Shown here: positions 19,943 to 31,540 of the stretch, piece after piece
Numbering within the stretch: the stretch's first letter is position 1
How the letters are laid out: each line of letters begins with the position of its first letter
Assembly: GCA_039583875.1 (NCBI GenBank)
Contig: CM077149.1
Span: forward strand, 18,799,194-18,863,193
Direction: 5' to 3'
Source of the DNA: Platanthera guangdongensis
Lineage: Eukaryota; Streptophyta; Magnoliopsida; Asparagales; Orchidaceae
Length of the DNA: 64,000 nt
Notes under the pieces: generated by a model
Seen by the model: the letters and a program-made list of their open reading frames with translations, nothing else
Told to the model about the DNA's origin: nothing
The model's database searches: none
Made by a program: the position numbers and the translations under genes

Positions 19943-21383
19943 GGCTCTGTTTGGCACCTCTGTAGTGTAGCGATTGACGAAGTGGTGGGAAACTGTTTGG
20001 ACAACAATATTTTCAGCTATTTGGGCATAAAAAACATTTTTTTATTTCTAAAATAAATATTTTGGGCATAAAAAGAATATTTCTCCTTCTTCCTCCCCTG
20101 CCCCACGTATGTTTGTTTGCATCATGATTTTCAGTTTAATATGAAAATTTCATATTTACTAAATTTGTGGACGGCCTAAGGAAAAAACAAACAGCAACAC
20201 CTCCACTACCCTAGAGCCGGCTAGTTGTGCTTGGGGAAGAAGCACCAATGCCCTAGAGCTCCCTAGAGCTTCGTCACCTCCACTGCTCTAGAAACAAACA
20301 CCAAATGGATCACCTCCACTGTCCTAGAAACAAACAGCAACATTAGCGGCGCCTGAATCGCAACAGGGAAGGAAAAAACTGGCCCCCGGGAAAATCGTGA
20401 CAGGGAAGAAACAACCTGGCGCCGGGAAAATCGCGACTAAAAGAAACCTTACCTGGGAAGAAGAAGATGCGCGTCCAAAAATGGCGTCGGGAGCTTCGTT
20501 TACCTATAGGGAATGTCGGGAAGGAGGAGATTTGCCGCCGGGAGCGAATGTCGCGACAGGGTTTTTCGCGCTCCTTCGAGAAGGAGGAGAAAATTCTGTT
20601 TGCAAAACAAAGAAAACCGACCTATCCGGCTCGGTTTTGAAGAGTGGAGATTCAAGGAATGAGTTAAAACGACTGTGTTTTGGGTCAAAATCAAAACAGA
20701 TTAAAACAGAGGTAAACGAACACGTACATTGAGCCTGCGAAAACTGAAAACGAAAACCGGCTGTCAAAACCAAGCAAACGAACGAGCCCTAACTGATCTT
20801 CACAAAGAAACCCACTCTTTGATCACTGCTTGAAGGAGGGGGAGGATTACCTGACGGAGATCAATGGTAGTCGGCCATGGCACAGCCCACAATCTTTGGA
20901 GAAGATCAATGGAGGATGCATTCGAAGAAAATTGATGAAGAAGCGGACATTAATGACAGAAAGCAAGCTGCGCCGGAAATGCAAGCAGCAACAATTACCT
21001 GAAGGACATCAATGGCAGGAAGCAAACAGCGTCGAAAATGCAAGCAGCGTCGAAGATGCAAGCATAAACGAAGAAGATGACATCAATGGAAGGAAGCAAG
21101 CAGCCGAACTTCGAAAGCCATGACAGTGAAGGAGCTCACCGGTGGAGGCAGCGACGGGGTTCGGCGGAAGCGACAGGGACTTTCGGCGATCTAGGGCAGA
21201 TGATTCGCAGTGATGGAAAAGAGCGAGGGGAGGCGCGATTTCTGGTGGCGATAATTTTTTGCGGCTACTGAATCGCCATATTTCGGGTTTGTGGACCGGC
21301 AGGGACTCCAATGCCCTCATAAAAAATGTGTTTGGCAGGGTGGTGGGATAATCTACGGCACACCCGTCCCGCCAAACAGAGCC
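19943..21383. mobile_element. 1.4-kb element with MITE-like inverted ends at the MPP10 5' flank
   Basis: The left end GGCTCTGTTTGGC and right end GCCAAACAGAGCC are perfect 13-bp inverted repeats of the same type as the MITE at 13418. The flanks are TTT (19940-19942) and TTA (21384-21386), close to but not a perfect TTA/TAA duplication. Inside are imperfect 45-bp repeats (about 20360-20440, GGAAAATCGTGACAGGGAAG text) and repeats of ATCAATGG.AGGAAGCAA (20890-21100). No transposase is seen. It starts 73 bp upstream of the first ATG of MPP10, so the promoter and 5' UTR of that gene must lie in or beyond it. Confidence 0.6.
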
Positions 21384-21386
21384 TTA

Positions 21387-21562
21387 TTATGTTCCTGGTT
21401 CTACCCTTAAAATCTATTATGCTTGTGTGCACCCTACTTGATTTTTAAGTTTTAAAATGGATAAAAAATTAAATGGATTTGGGGTATTTTTGTCTTCCTG
21501 ATTTTTCTCGGTCTTCATGTTTCTTATGTGTTTACTATCCCACCTCTCTGCCCCTTCACTAA
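21387..21562. other. Unassigned spacer
   Basis: Short AT-rich spacer between two inverted-repeat elements. Nothing recognised. Confidence 0.4.
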
Positions 21563-21743
21563 GGGGCCGTTTGGTATGGTGTTGGTGGTCGTACCATGAG
21601 GGTTAAGCGGTCATTCGTTAACTCCCACTGAAGGACCTTCATCTGTTTGAACATGAAAGCGGATGAAGCACCTTAGGTGGGCGTTAACCAAAGACAATTT
21701 TACCCTCATGTCCACGACTGCCACCACTGTGCCAAACGGAGCC
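21563..21743. mobile_element. Tourist-like MITE
   Basis: 181 bp with ends GGGGCCGTTTGG and CCAAACGGAGCC (near-perfect inverted repeats) and TAA at 21560-21562 and 21744-21746. Same class as 13418-13640. Confidence 0.85.
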
Positions 21744-21893
21744 TAAATTTCAGGTTGTTGTCGATCTCTTTTGCATTTCTCTCTCATGATCTGCATGATT
21801 TCAGGAGCAATGGTCCCGCCTTATTGAAGATACAATTCATAACCTTTTAATAAACATTGTAGATCTTTCGCAACCGATCTTGGTTGTGTCCTA

Positions 21894-23208
21894 TGTTGGG
21901 AATATTGCACTTCAATGTTCCTTGGATTTGAAGAGTCATCACCATCAATGCTAAGTGCGTAGTGTATTTGATAAACCTTCCACTTCAATTATTTACAGGT
22001 TTAAGTTGTTCTAAAAATGGTTAGAACATTCCTGAACGATGCTGTAATTTTCTTAGTTCTTCTATGAAAATCCGTTGAGAAGACTTTCTGGTCTCAACGG
22101 AACTGTTGGGATGCAACCATCTGCCATTGAGATAAATGGCTGTCTCAGCCCTGCTGAGAAAGCAGACTGGTCTCAGCGAAACCACTGTGACACAGTTATC
22201 TGTCGCTGAGACAGAAGCCTGTCTCATCCCATCCGCTAAGACAAATTCAAATCTAGCCGTTAACTCGGTGCGATCCATTTTTGCCGGAAAGTTAATAAAA
22301 CAAGATAGCCTTTTCCATTCTCAGTCATATGATTTCAAATCAACTAAAGAGCCGTTGTGGATTGGTGAGGCATATAAAAAGCAAACTCTAGGTCAAAAAA
22401 TGACGGTGAAGTGTTGGATTAGTGTAAGAGTTGTTGCTAAGTGCTGTGAAGTGCTAGAGCTGCTGCTGAGAACTGAAAGTGCTGAGAAAGAGCTAAAACT
22501 TTGTGCTTCCAGTAGTTGTTCCCAGATCTGATATAAGGAGAACAAGTTGAGTCCATTTGGGCTCAGAGGTTGATCTTCCCGGCTCTACTGAAGACAGAAG
22601 ATCAAGATGGAGCTAGGGTTAAAGCTGAAGATCAAATCTCCTGCCCTGCTCTAGGACAGCTTTCTATTGTTCATTCTTAACAGAAGACCAAAAAGCTGAA
22701 GGTTATATTCATTAATGTATTCTATTATAGACTAAACAATATATCTCTATAAGAACATTTGTGTTCTGAGTGTGTAGGGCCTGAGTGCTTGAGATTGTAG
22801 GGCCCGTGTGCTTGAGATAGGGATATCCTCCTAGCATGAGTTGTAGGGATTCTCGATAGGCCAAAGGTAGGTGGCCATGAGGGTCACTGAGCTATATGAG
22901 TAAAGTTTACTCTGAGTGTGTAGGGTAGTGGCCTGAGATAGGGTTTGGAGGAAGCTTGAGAGATCCCGAGGGATCTGTGTTGTAAGCTCTTTGAGTTGAG
23001 TTTGAGGAAGTTTGTCTTGTCTAACACACTATTAGAAAGGTAAGAGGGGGAATGGATGTACCCATACTTTAGGGAACCACTATACATAATTTTATGCTTT
23101 ATATGTTTGTTTGATTAAGCCTAAAAAAATCTAGGAAAAACAAGAAAGAAACAAACAATATATTCACCCCCCCCCAGGTGATTTAGACTACTATTCTATT
23201 AACTATCA
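21894..23208 (+). repeat. C1 5' LTR
   Basis: 1315 bp, TGTTGGGAATATTG to AACTATCA. It aligns along its length with 30244-31535. The U3 has repeated GTCTCAGC / GCTGAGAC inverted motifs (22079-22240), then a TATA box TATAAAAA at 22373-22380 conserved in the partner at 30721-30728, and GGAGGAAGCTTGAG text in U5. Confidence 0.92.
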
Positions 23209-23210
23209 AG

Positions 23211-23228
23211 TGATATCAGAGGGAGGTT
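23211..23228 (+). other. C1 primer binding site
   Basis: TGATATCAGAGGGAGGTT, two bases after the LTR end. It matches the tRNA-iMet complement with three mismatches, in line with an old element. Confidence 0.8.
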
Positions 23229-23287
23229 GGTCAAAAAAGGCTTAACAGTCTGACCAGATCCTATAAAGGGTAGTTTAGTATTCCAAG

Positions 23288-24015
23288 ATGTCTGCTGGAG
23301 AGGCTCATAAGAATGTGAGCTCTATGAAGCTGCCCATATGCAGGAAGGTGACCTTTGGCATATGGAAGCAAAGAGTCAGGCTATTTATGAAAGTCTTTAA
23401 ACCTAGAATTTATATTACTGTTCAGGAGGGACCTTTTATCCACCAAAAGGCCTCCACCATTGATCCTAACCTAACAGTGCCCAAGGCCTACACAAAAATG
23501 ACAAGGGATGAATTAGCACTTGTTATTATAGATAAAAGAGCAAAAACATCATAGTAAGGGTTATTGATGATTCTAATTTCCAGAACTTGGTGCACTGTGA
23601 GACAGCCAAGGAGATGTGGGATACCTTGATTGTGTACATGAAGGGCACTGAAGAAGTTAGGGATGATAGAAAATCCCCGCTTAATTAGGAATATGAGGCC
23701 TTCAGACAAAATAACAAGGACAACATAGTTGAGTGCTATGAAAGATTTTTCAGAGTGGTTAATGAGCTGAGGACCTATGAGATGGTCTTCAACAATTATG
23801 AGCTCAATGATAAGTTCCTAAGATCTTTACCCAAAGATTTGGACACAAAGATTTGTGCTATCAAGGAAGTGTCAAGCTTGCTGAAACTCCTCCTCACAGT
23901 TAGTTTGGAAAGTTTCTTTCCTATAAGATGCAGCAATCTGCTAGGAAGGAGGAGGGGACCCCTATCAAGTCCCATGCCAAGGATAAAGTTAAGTAAATCA
24001 TATTTTGCATGTTAG
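23288..24015 (+). pseudogene. C1 gag remnant, zinc knuckle lost
   Basis: It opens with ATG at 23288 and text of the copia gag N-terminal domain (SMKLPICRKVTFGIWKQRVR, then QEGPFIHQKAS). It continues in broken frames through an AKEMWDTLIVYMKGTEEVRD-like block (about 23605-23665) to ELNDKFLRSLPKDLDTKI (23798-23850). The CCHC zinc knuckle expected before protease is absent; text passes almost directly to the protease. Stops occur near 23552 and 23686. Confidence 0.8.
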
Positions 24016-24292
24016 TCCAAGTGTCTTTCTAGATCAGATTTGGTACTTAGACAGTGAGTGTTCCAAGCATATGATTGGGATAAAGACTGTTCCTGTAAAG
24101 AATGGACCCAAAGTCATCTTTGATGGCTCTGACAAGGGCATCACTAGAGGCCATGATATGATTACCAATAACAGTCTCAATATTAGGGTAGCTTATGTGG
24201 AAGGGTTGCAACACAACCTTGTAAGCATAAGTCAACTATGTGACTTTGGCTATGTTATTGAATTCCACAATGACAAGTGCTTGATTAAGTAG
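24005..24292 (+). pseudogene. C1 protease
   Basis: WYLDSECSKHMIG is the copia aspartic protease site; the glycine of DSG is changed to Glu. KVIFDGSDKGITRG and VEGLQHNLVSISQLCDFGY follow, as in Sirevirus proteases. The frame ends at 24292. Inactive by motif. Confidence 0.85.
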
Positions 24293-24399
24293 TCTGTTGA
24301 CTTAGAGGTCATCCTCTTATGCACCAGAAGTGGAAATGTATATTGTTTATATTTTATTTTCATTAATTCCTTATCTCATGTGTGTCTTCTAGCTAATAA

Positions 24400-25330
24400 G
24401 AGAGTCTCTTTGTGTTCAATGGTACAAGAGACTTGCCCATATTAAATACAAGACAATGAACAAATTGTTTTCAAAAGATTTGATTAAAAATAGCCCAAAT
24501 TTAAAATGTGTTAACAGTGGTCCATGTCATGCATGCCAAATGGTCAAGCAAATAAGGGCCACCTTTAAAAGTATTGTCTCCAAAGATACTGAAAGATGTC
24601 TCTATTTGTTGCATATAGACTTATTTGGTCCTTTGCTCGTTCAAAACCTAGGTGGGAAGTTGTATACCCTAGTGATTGTAGATGATCACTCAATGTATAC
24701 ATGGGTATTCTTCCTTAAGAAAAAGTCTGATACCTTAGGTGTCTTTATGAACCATGATAAAGCAGTCCAAAATGAATTACAATGTACATTTGTGAAAACT
24801 AGAACTGACCATGGTACAAAGTTTCAATCTGGGGCCATGACAAAGTTCTGTCAAGTCTTTGGTATCACCCAAGAGTTTTCCTCTCCCATAACCCCACAAC
24901 AAAATTGAGTGACTGAGAGAAGAAATAGGACCTTAATAGAGGCTGGCAGAACAATGCATAGTGACTCATCTCTACCAGAATACTTCTGGGCTAATACAAT
25001 CAATACAACCTGTTATATTCTTAATAGAGCCTCCATTAATAAGGCCCATGAGAAAACTCTCTATGAAATTTTGAAAGGCAAACAACCAATTATTTCATAT
25101 TTTAGAATCTTTGGTTGCAAATGCTATATTTTGAATAATGGGAAATCTCAACTTACAAAGTTTGCTAAAAAAATGCAATGTGGGTGTACTTATTGGATAT
25201 GGCTCACATAGTAGAGCCTATAGAGTATTCGACAAGAAGACTCATGGAGTTGAAGAATCAATACATTTAGTTTTTGATAAGACTAGCCAACTTTATAAGG
25301 GCTGGTCCATCGCTCCTATTATTGCAGGTA
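24400..25330 (+). pseudogene. C1 integrase
   Basis: The GAG-pre-integrase HHCC part (WYKRLAHIKYKTMNKL, CHACQMVKQIRATFKS) is followed by the DDE core: LLHIDLFGPLLVQNLGGK, FVKTRTDHGTKF and TPQQN.VTERRNRT. The GGA glycine codon of the NGVAER block is a TGA stop at 24906-24908. The C-terminal part (ISYFRIFGCKCYILNN) is shifted near 25190. It would insert element cDNA into the genome; here it is broken. Confidence 0.85.
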
Positions 25331-25559
25331 TTGACCAACGTTTGCTAAAGCTGAGTATTGAGGACACACCCAACCCCAGCACAATCACTTATGAAGTTGA
25401 GGCACTCACAGATGAGGCTATAGGTGTTCAGATTGAAGGAGAAGCAGATGTTGTAGATGATGTTCAGCAAGATGAAGACAGGTTGCCTGCTGCAACTAGG
25501 CTCCTGAGAGATCACCCAAGAAATCTCATCATTGGGGATGAACATCAAGGTATAATCAC

Positions 25560-26345
25560 AAGAAGCAAGACTCATAATGAAGCATTGTTCCTAAGCTTCG
25601 TATCTCAGAATGAGCCCAAGAAGTTTGAAGATGCAAACAATGACAACTTCTGGATCAATGTCATGCAAGAAGATTTACAACAATTCAAAAGATGCAAGGT
25701 ATGTAAGTTGGTGCCAAAGCCACCTGGACATAACATTATTGACACCAAGTGGATTTATAAGAACAAGCTTGATGAGAATGAGATTGTTATAAAAACAAAA
25801 CTAGGTTGGTAGCCAAAGGGTATAGACAAGAAAAGGGAATAGACTTTGATCAAACTTTTACCCCAGTTATAAGGTTAGAGGCCATAAGGATGTTCCTTGC
25901 CTATGCTGCACACAAGAGATTCAAAGCCTACCAGATGGATGTTAAGTCGGCATTCTTGAATGACAATCTCAAGTAAGAGGTATATGTGAAGCAGCCCTCA
26001 GGGTTTATACATCCTACTCGTGTAGTTTATGTTTATAAATTAAATAAAGCTTTATATGTGGTTAAAGCAAGCTCCTGGAACTTGATATGAAACTTTGTCT
26101 ACCTTTCTCATCAAGAACAAATTCTTGAGGGGAAAGATAGATATCATATTGTTTCTTAGGGAAACAAATGATAAGTGTCTCTTTAATCCAAATTTATGTG
26201 GATGATATAATATTTAGGTCTAATGATGACAACCTTTGCAAAAGATTTGCTAACCGTATACAGAAGGATTTTTAGATGAGCAACATGGGAGAGCTCGAGT
26301 ACTTCTTAGGCCTCAAAGTGAAAGTCTGATGTTGGGATTTTTATC
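25560..26345 (+). pseudogene. C1 reverse transcriptase
   Basis: Starts with FWINVMQEDLQQFKRCKVC and [14 protein letters not shown], then a frameshift at about 25798, [29 protein letters not shown] and a stop in place of the next codon (25975). The palm box is degraded near 26198-26215. Multiple stops follow to 26340. Confidence 0.82.
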
Positions 26346-26363
26346 TCTCAGACCAAGTACACT

Positions 26364-27135
26364 ATGATGCTTATTAAGAAATTTGGGATGGAATCAACTT
26401 CCACCATGAGAAATCCCATGGGATCCAATATTTCCCTAGACAAGGATGGGAAGGACAAGCACTTTGATGAATCCATGTACAGATGTATCACTAGATCCTT
26501 GTTATATTTAACTGCTAGTAGGGCAGATATTATGTATGCAACATGTGTTTGTGATATGTACCAAGTATGCCCTAAAGAATCTCACTACTCAGTTGCAAAG
26601 AGGATTTTGAGATATCTTAAGGGCAGCCAACATCTTGGCCTTTGGTACCATAGAAACAATGATTTTGAACTAATTGGCTATTCAGATACAAACTTTACAT
26701 GTTGCAAGGAAGATAAGAAAAGCACAAGTGGAACTTGTTAATTCCTAGGATGAAGGCTGATTTCATGGAGTAGTAGGAATTAGACTAGTGTGGCTATATC
26801 CACTGTTGAGCCAAAGTACAGCTCTGCATGGAGCTGCTATGCACAATTTCTATGGATACAACATCAGCTAGTGAACTACAATCTTAAGGTAAGTCATTCA
26901 CCTATATTGTGACTCATCTAGTATAATTTCTTTTTCTAAGAATCTTGTCTCACATAATAGGACTACACATTTAGAAATTAGATATCCCTTTATTAGAGAA
27001 CATGTAGAAAGTGAAGACATTTATCTTCAATTTGTCCTCACTGATAATCAAGTTGCTGAAATCTTCACTAAGCCATTGGATGAGGCTAAGTTCAATTCTT
27101 TCAAAAATGAGTTAGGAATGCTTAATGTTGAATGA
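26364..27135 (+). pseudogene. C1 RNase H
   Basis: Text: SLLYLTASRADIMYATCVC, RILRYLKGSQHLGLWY, YSDTNFTCCKEDKKSTSGTC, then a TAA at 26739-26741. It resumes in fragments to VAEIFTKPLDEAKFNSFKNE and LGMLNVE at 27133. The end of pol is thus complete in length but interrupted. Confidence 0.85.
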
Positions 27136-27414
27136 CTCATGTATATTAAGTGTTTCAGTTATACATATACTTTTCTATATTTCTGTTTTCAATTTATAAT
27201 GAAATAATTTTGCCATGATGTTAGATAGATAGCTGTTAATCATTTTAACTATCTAGTTTCACCAGTTGAATTAATAAATTAGTTAGCTTCTAAAAGACCA
27301 CTATCAGCATGTTAGGTTAACAACCTCAATCCAAATTAATTTGATAAAATGACAAAATTAATGGTTAATGTATGTCAAACTTGTTTTGACAATATTCATT
27401 GGAAATTAGTGAGA

Positions 27415-27545
27415 TCAGCTGAATCAACTGAGAAAAATTCAGCTGAACCGCTGGAACCGCTGAGAAAGTCTCAGCGATTCTCACAGGTATATGAAGTACC
27501 CTGTCCCAGCGACTTATTTCACTGTCTCAGCCTATCCGCTGAGAT
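27415..27545 (+). repeat. C1 post-pol array of GTCTCAGC/GCTGAGAC motifs
   Basis: A cluster of inverted motifs (CCGCTGAGAAAGTCTCAGCG, CTGTCTCAGCC, CCGCTGAGA). These are the same motifs as in the U3 of both C1 LTRs (22079-22240, 30424-30590). It lies between pol and the accessory gene. Confidence 0.7.
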
Positions 27546-27733
27546 GGGCCATTTAAAATTAAATCAACTAATTTTAACTATCAAATCAGTCGATTAAATA
27601 ATCTAGGTCATCCCTTCAAGTTCAAAATCACTTATATATATAAAGACACAGTAAAATGAAAGTCATTTAACCCTAATATCTTTCCTAGTCGTCGCGACCA
27701 AAACCCTTCTCATCGTCTTGACTTTCAGCTTTA

Positions 27734-28965
27734 ATGGCGCCAAAATCTTCAAAAGATTTGCAAGAAGGTTATGAGATCATCAAGAATGGCTTCGTACATG
27801 CTTCAATAGAAATCAGTGAAGTGATTAGGATGTTTGATGCCCTAGGTTTGGAATACATTCTTTCTGAACTTTCCACCATTCTGAGAGATGAGTGCTTGGA
27901 ATTTTTCTCTAATGTTAAGCTTTTCCCTTCCAAGACATCACTAAAATCTAAGATTGGAGGTATGAATATAAAGATTACTCCAAGGAAATTGGGTAAGGCC
28001 CTTTAGCGGCTCTCCACTGCCAGTGTTGAAGAAGAAGCCATCTCCAGCAAGGACAAAGATAAAGCACTGAAATGGTGTGAGTACAGTGGTGCCAAAGTTG
28101 GATCACTAAGAAGGAAATTCTTTAACCAAAGAGGCAAATTACTGGCTGACATTGTTGTGAAATCCATATTGTGCAAGTCTGGGTCTCAAGACACTATCGC
28201 CAAACCAATATTTGAGATTATCACAAGGATAATTTTGTACAAGCAGACCTCATGGACCAACATCATCACTAAGTAATTCTACTCAAGGATGAATTGCTAG
28301 CTGACAATGAAAATAGTTTTCAAATACTGTCCAACAAGATTGAGGCCAACACCCTAATGCTTGAAAATGAGCTTATTGAAGAAGCCAGAAAGGGGGAGGA
28401 GAGCAATGCCAAGATGGACAAAATCATTAATGGACAAGCCTTCAAAGTGCTTCAAGGTACAAGAATAGCTCTAAACCTGCCTTTACTGGACAAGGCTTGG
28501 CTAAAAGATATGAATTTCCCTGCTCATGCTAGAGTGGCACAAGATGCACATCTTGCAGCCAGGTGGAAAAGAGAGGGAACTCTATTAGCTGAAGAGTTCA
28601 TGGCTAAATGCAGAGTTGATAGTGCAGGTGATCCTGATTATGAATACCTAAGTGATGATTCAGAGAAGATCATTATCAATGCTTGATTGAGCCATGGTCA
28701 GCTACTCAAGAACATTGACAGTTTGTACTCCTCTGAAGAATGAATCATGTATCTGGAAAGGAACTCTCTAAGAGAAAGGATTTTCAAAGAAAATTTTGTG
28801 AGGAGGAACAATACTAGAAAAATGCCTCTCAAATACATACTCAAACCTTTTCTCTACTTCAAGAGACAGAAGAATAAAGCCCTGATTGCAAACCCGCTAG
28901 GTGTTGTTCATGATGAAGGCTCAAGCTCTGCAATAAAGAAGAGAAAATCTAAATCTTTGTTGTAG
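27734..28965 (+). pseudogene. C1 post-pol accessory gene (broken)
   Basis: ATG at 27734. Text such as GYEIIKNGFVHASIEISEVI and LEFFSNVKLF, KSKIGGMNIKIT aligns with the E protein at 59582 (LEFFATARLR, KSKVAGVKVKL). After a stop at 28004, GKLLADIVVKSILCKSGSQD continues (about 28135-28190) and matches LLSDIIGKVLICKPGSHD of E. 28294-28686 encodes a probable coiled coil, then a short conserved tail. It resembles proteins annotated as putative plant transposon proteins; the function is not known. Frameshifts and stops make this copy dead. Confidence 0.7.
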
Positions 28966-29276
28966 TTCTTTTAATTTTGTGTTTGAACACTATGCGTTAA
29001 TCCTTCAATTGTAGTACAGTTAACTTTTATTAAAAATTATATGTTAAACTTAATATGTTGCTTCATTGTATTAAACTTGGAAACTTTAAACAAGTTATAT
29101 TTGTCAAATTATCATGTAATAGTTTAGTTTGATTTATGGTTGGTTAAATACAATTGATTATTGCTTATATTTGCTAACCAGTTCACTGCAAGGTTGTCAT
29201 GATGTTGATGAATCTAGTTTTCCAATTCATTATGATATGTTTGTGTTAATGCATCTTAACATTTCTGTGTGTTCTA

Positions 29277-30216
29277 TGTTGAAACCAAAATCTCGGTCTT
29301 TTGTGGAGTTCACCCTTGGGGAAGGGATGATCGCGCACCTACTTCCATCTTGCAAGCAAAATAATAAAAGAAATAAGGAAAAACTGACCCAAGGGCTCGG
29401 CGGGGAGTACCCACCACACACCCGGAAGACCTTAGAGCACTTCCCCTCCTTAACCACAGGCCGAGTTAAGGCTACCTCAGAAAGCGCTAGAAGACTAAGG
29501 GGCAAGTGAGCATGAAAGCGTGCCCTCTGAGGTGCCCCCTTGGGTCTTATTTATAGAGTTCTGAAAACGGCCTGCAAATAGACAACCTCCGCTGTTTTAA
29601 ACAGCTATGTGCAGTCCAACTTGGTCTGCCAACTGCCAAATACCGTTGTTCTAACAAGCTATTCGCACTCATGGGAGGGTTATCCAGGTAATTTTACCTC
29701 TGGGCCCCACTGGACCCGTCCCAGGGATATGGAGGTCAGCTCGCCACTAATCTCTCATCGCGAGAGGCAGGTGCGACCTGGATCCCGCAGCTCTCCTACT
29801 CTTCTTGGGCGAGCGCGAGCCGGGCCGCCGCGACCCCGCCGATGCCCGTGCTGAGGCGGGCTGGCGGCCAGGTCGCGTATAAGAGAGCGGGCTGACGGCC
29901 AGGCTTCAAACTGTAACCATGAGAGCCCTGGAGGGAGGCTCGCCAATCTGGACTCGTCAAGCTCAACTTCGAACATCACTTTGACGAATGACGAACCAAA
30001 ACTCTGCTCGGCGAATGACGAACCAAAACTCTGCTCGGCGAATGACGGGCGAGCTAGAGGGGGAAAGGGACCAGCTCGTGCTGCTCGCTTGCCTGACTTC
30101 GGCGAGAGCGAGCTGGCCATCTGCTGCCTACTCGCATGTTGTTCTGGTGCGGACCGGGCGCCTTGGCCCGCTCACCTGGCTTGGTGGTACCCACTCGACG
30201 AACACGGGGTTGTACA
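29277..30216 (-). mobile_element. Solo LTR of the D2 gypsy family, TTCTA duplication
   Basis: 940 bp, minus strand from TGTACAACCCCGTG at 30216 to GGTTTCAACA at 29277. Both ends match the D2 5' LTR at 52945-53790, as does the internal text around 29290-29560 (CCCTTCCCCAAGGGT, TATAAATA, GACCCAAG). Direct repeats TTCTA at 29272-29276 and 30217-30221 prove insertion into C1 and later loss of the internal part. A 27-bp tandem repeat lies at about 29985-30045. Confidence 0.95.
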
Positions 30217-30230
30217 TTCTACCTTCTTCA

Positions 30231-30243
30231 AATAAGAGGAGAT
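30231..30243 (+). other. C1 polypurine tract
   Basis: AATAAGAGGAGAT directly before the 3' LTR. It corresponds to AAATAGGGGGAGAT of elements F and E. This is the start site of plus-strand DNA. Confidence 0.85.
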
Positions 30244-31535
30244 TGTTGGGAATATTGCCCTTCAATGTTCCTTGGATTCAAAGAGGCATTACCATCAATG
30301 ATAAGTGTATAATATATTTGATAGACCTTCTACTTCAATTATTTTTAGTTTAAGTTGTTCTAAAGATGGTTAGAACATTCCTGGAAGATGTTGTAATTGT
30401 CTCAGCTCTTTTGTGAAAATCCATTGAGAAGACTATCTGGTCTCAGCGAGATCGCTGGGACGCAGCCATCTGCCGCTAAGACAACTGCCTGTCTCAGCAC
30501 TACTAAGAAAGACGACTGGTCTCAACAGAACCACTGTGACATAGTTATCTGCTGCTGAGACAGAAGCCTATCTCAGCCCATCTGCTGAGACAAATTCAAA
30601 TCTAGTCATTGACTTGGCGCGATCCATTTTAGCAGAAAACTAATAAAGCAGGATAACCATTTCCATTCCTGGCCATGTGATGTCAAATCAACTAAAGAGC
30701 CGTTGTAGATTGGTAAGGCATATAAAAAGCATACTCTAGGTCAAAGAAAATGACGGAGAAGTGTTGGATCAGTATAATAGCTACTATTAAGGGCTATGAA
30801 GTGTTAGAGCTGCAACTGAGAACTGGAAGTGTAGAGAAAGAGCTAAATCTTTGTGCTTCCAGTAGTTATTCCTAGATTTGATCTAAGGAGAACAAGTTGA
30901 GTCCATCTGGGCTCAGAGGTTGATTTTCCTCCCTTCTACTGAAGATAGAAGGTCAAGGTGGAGCTAGGGCTAAAGCTGAAGATCAAATATCCTGTCCCGC
31001 TCCATCACAGCTTTCTGCTGTACATTCTTAAGAGAAGTCCAAAAAGCTGAAGGTTATATTCATTAATGTCTTCTATTGTTGACTAAACAATATATCTTTG
31101 TAAGAACATTTGTGTTCTGAGTGTGTAGGGCCTGAGTGACTGAGGTAGGGCTATCCTCATAACTTGAGTTGTAGGGCTTCTTGATAGGCTTGAGGCAGGT
31201 GACCTGGAGCATCACTAAGCTATAGGAGTAAAGCTTACTCTGAGTGTGTAGGGCAGTGGTCTGAGGTAGGGTTTGGAGGAAGCCTAAGAGATCCTGTATG
31301 ATCTGTATTGTAAGCTCATTGAGCTGAGTTTGGGGAAGTTTGCCTTATCTAACACACTGTTAAAAAGGTAGGAGGGAGAGTGGATGTACCCATACCTTGG
31401 GGAACCACTATAAACAATTGTGTGCTTTTTGTGTTTGTTTGATTAGGCCTAAAACAATCTAGAAAAAATAAGAAAGTAACAAACAACCTATTCACCCCCT
31501 CTAGGTGTTTTAGACTACTACCCTATTAACTATTA
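30244..31535 (+). repeat. C1 3' LTR
   Basis: 1292 bp, TGTTGGGAATATTG to AACTATTA (the last CA is mutated to TA). It has visible substitutions and small indels against the 5' LTR throughout, so the insertion is not recent. Confidence 0.92.
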
Positions 31536-31540
31536 ACCTA

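Larger units (their letters stand above)
21894..31535 (+). mobile_element. C1: complete but decayed Sirevirus-like Ty1/copia element
   Basis: LTR (21894-23208), primer site, gag, protease, integrase, RT, RNase H (copia order), a post-pol accessory gene, polypurine tract and LTR (30244-31535). Flanks are TCCTA (21889-21893) and ACCTA (31536-31540), a target duplication with one mismatch. The long post-pol region, the repeated palindromes and the AAGAGGAGAT tract fit the Sirevirus group. Many stops and frameshifts make it old and dead. A 940-bp solo LTR of another family is nested at 29277-30216. Confidence 0.9.

Noticed and set aside
29755..30353. Open frames over 29755-30353 on both strands
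   Set aside because: They lie in the GC-rich solo LTR and cross its boundary into C1.
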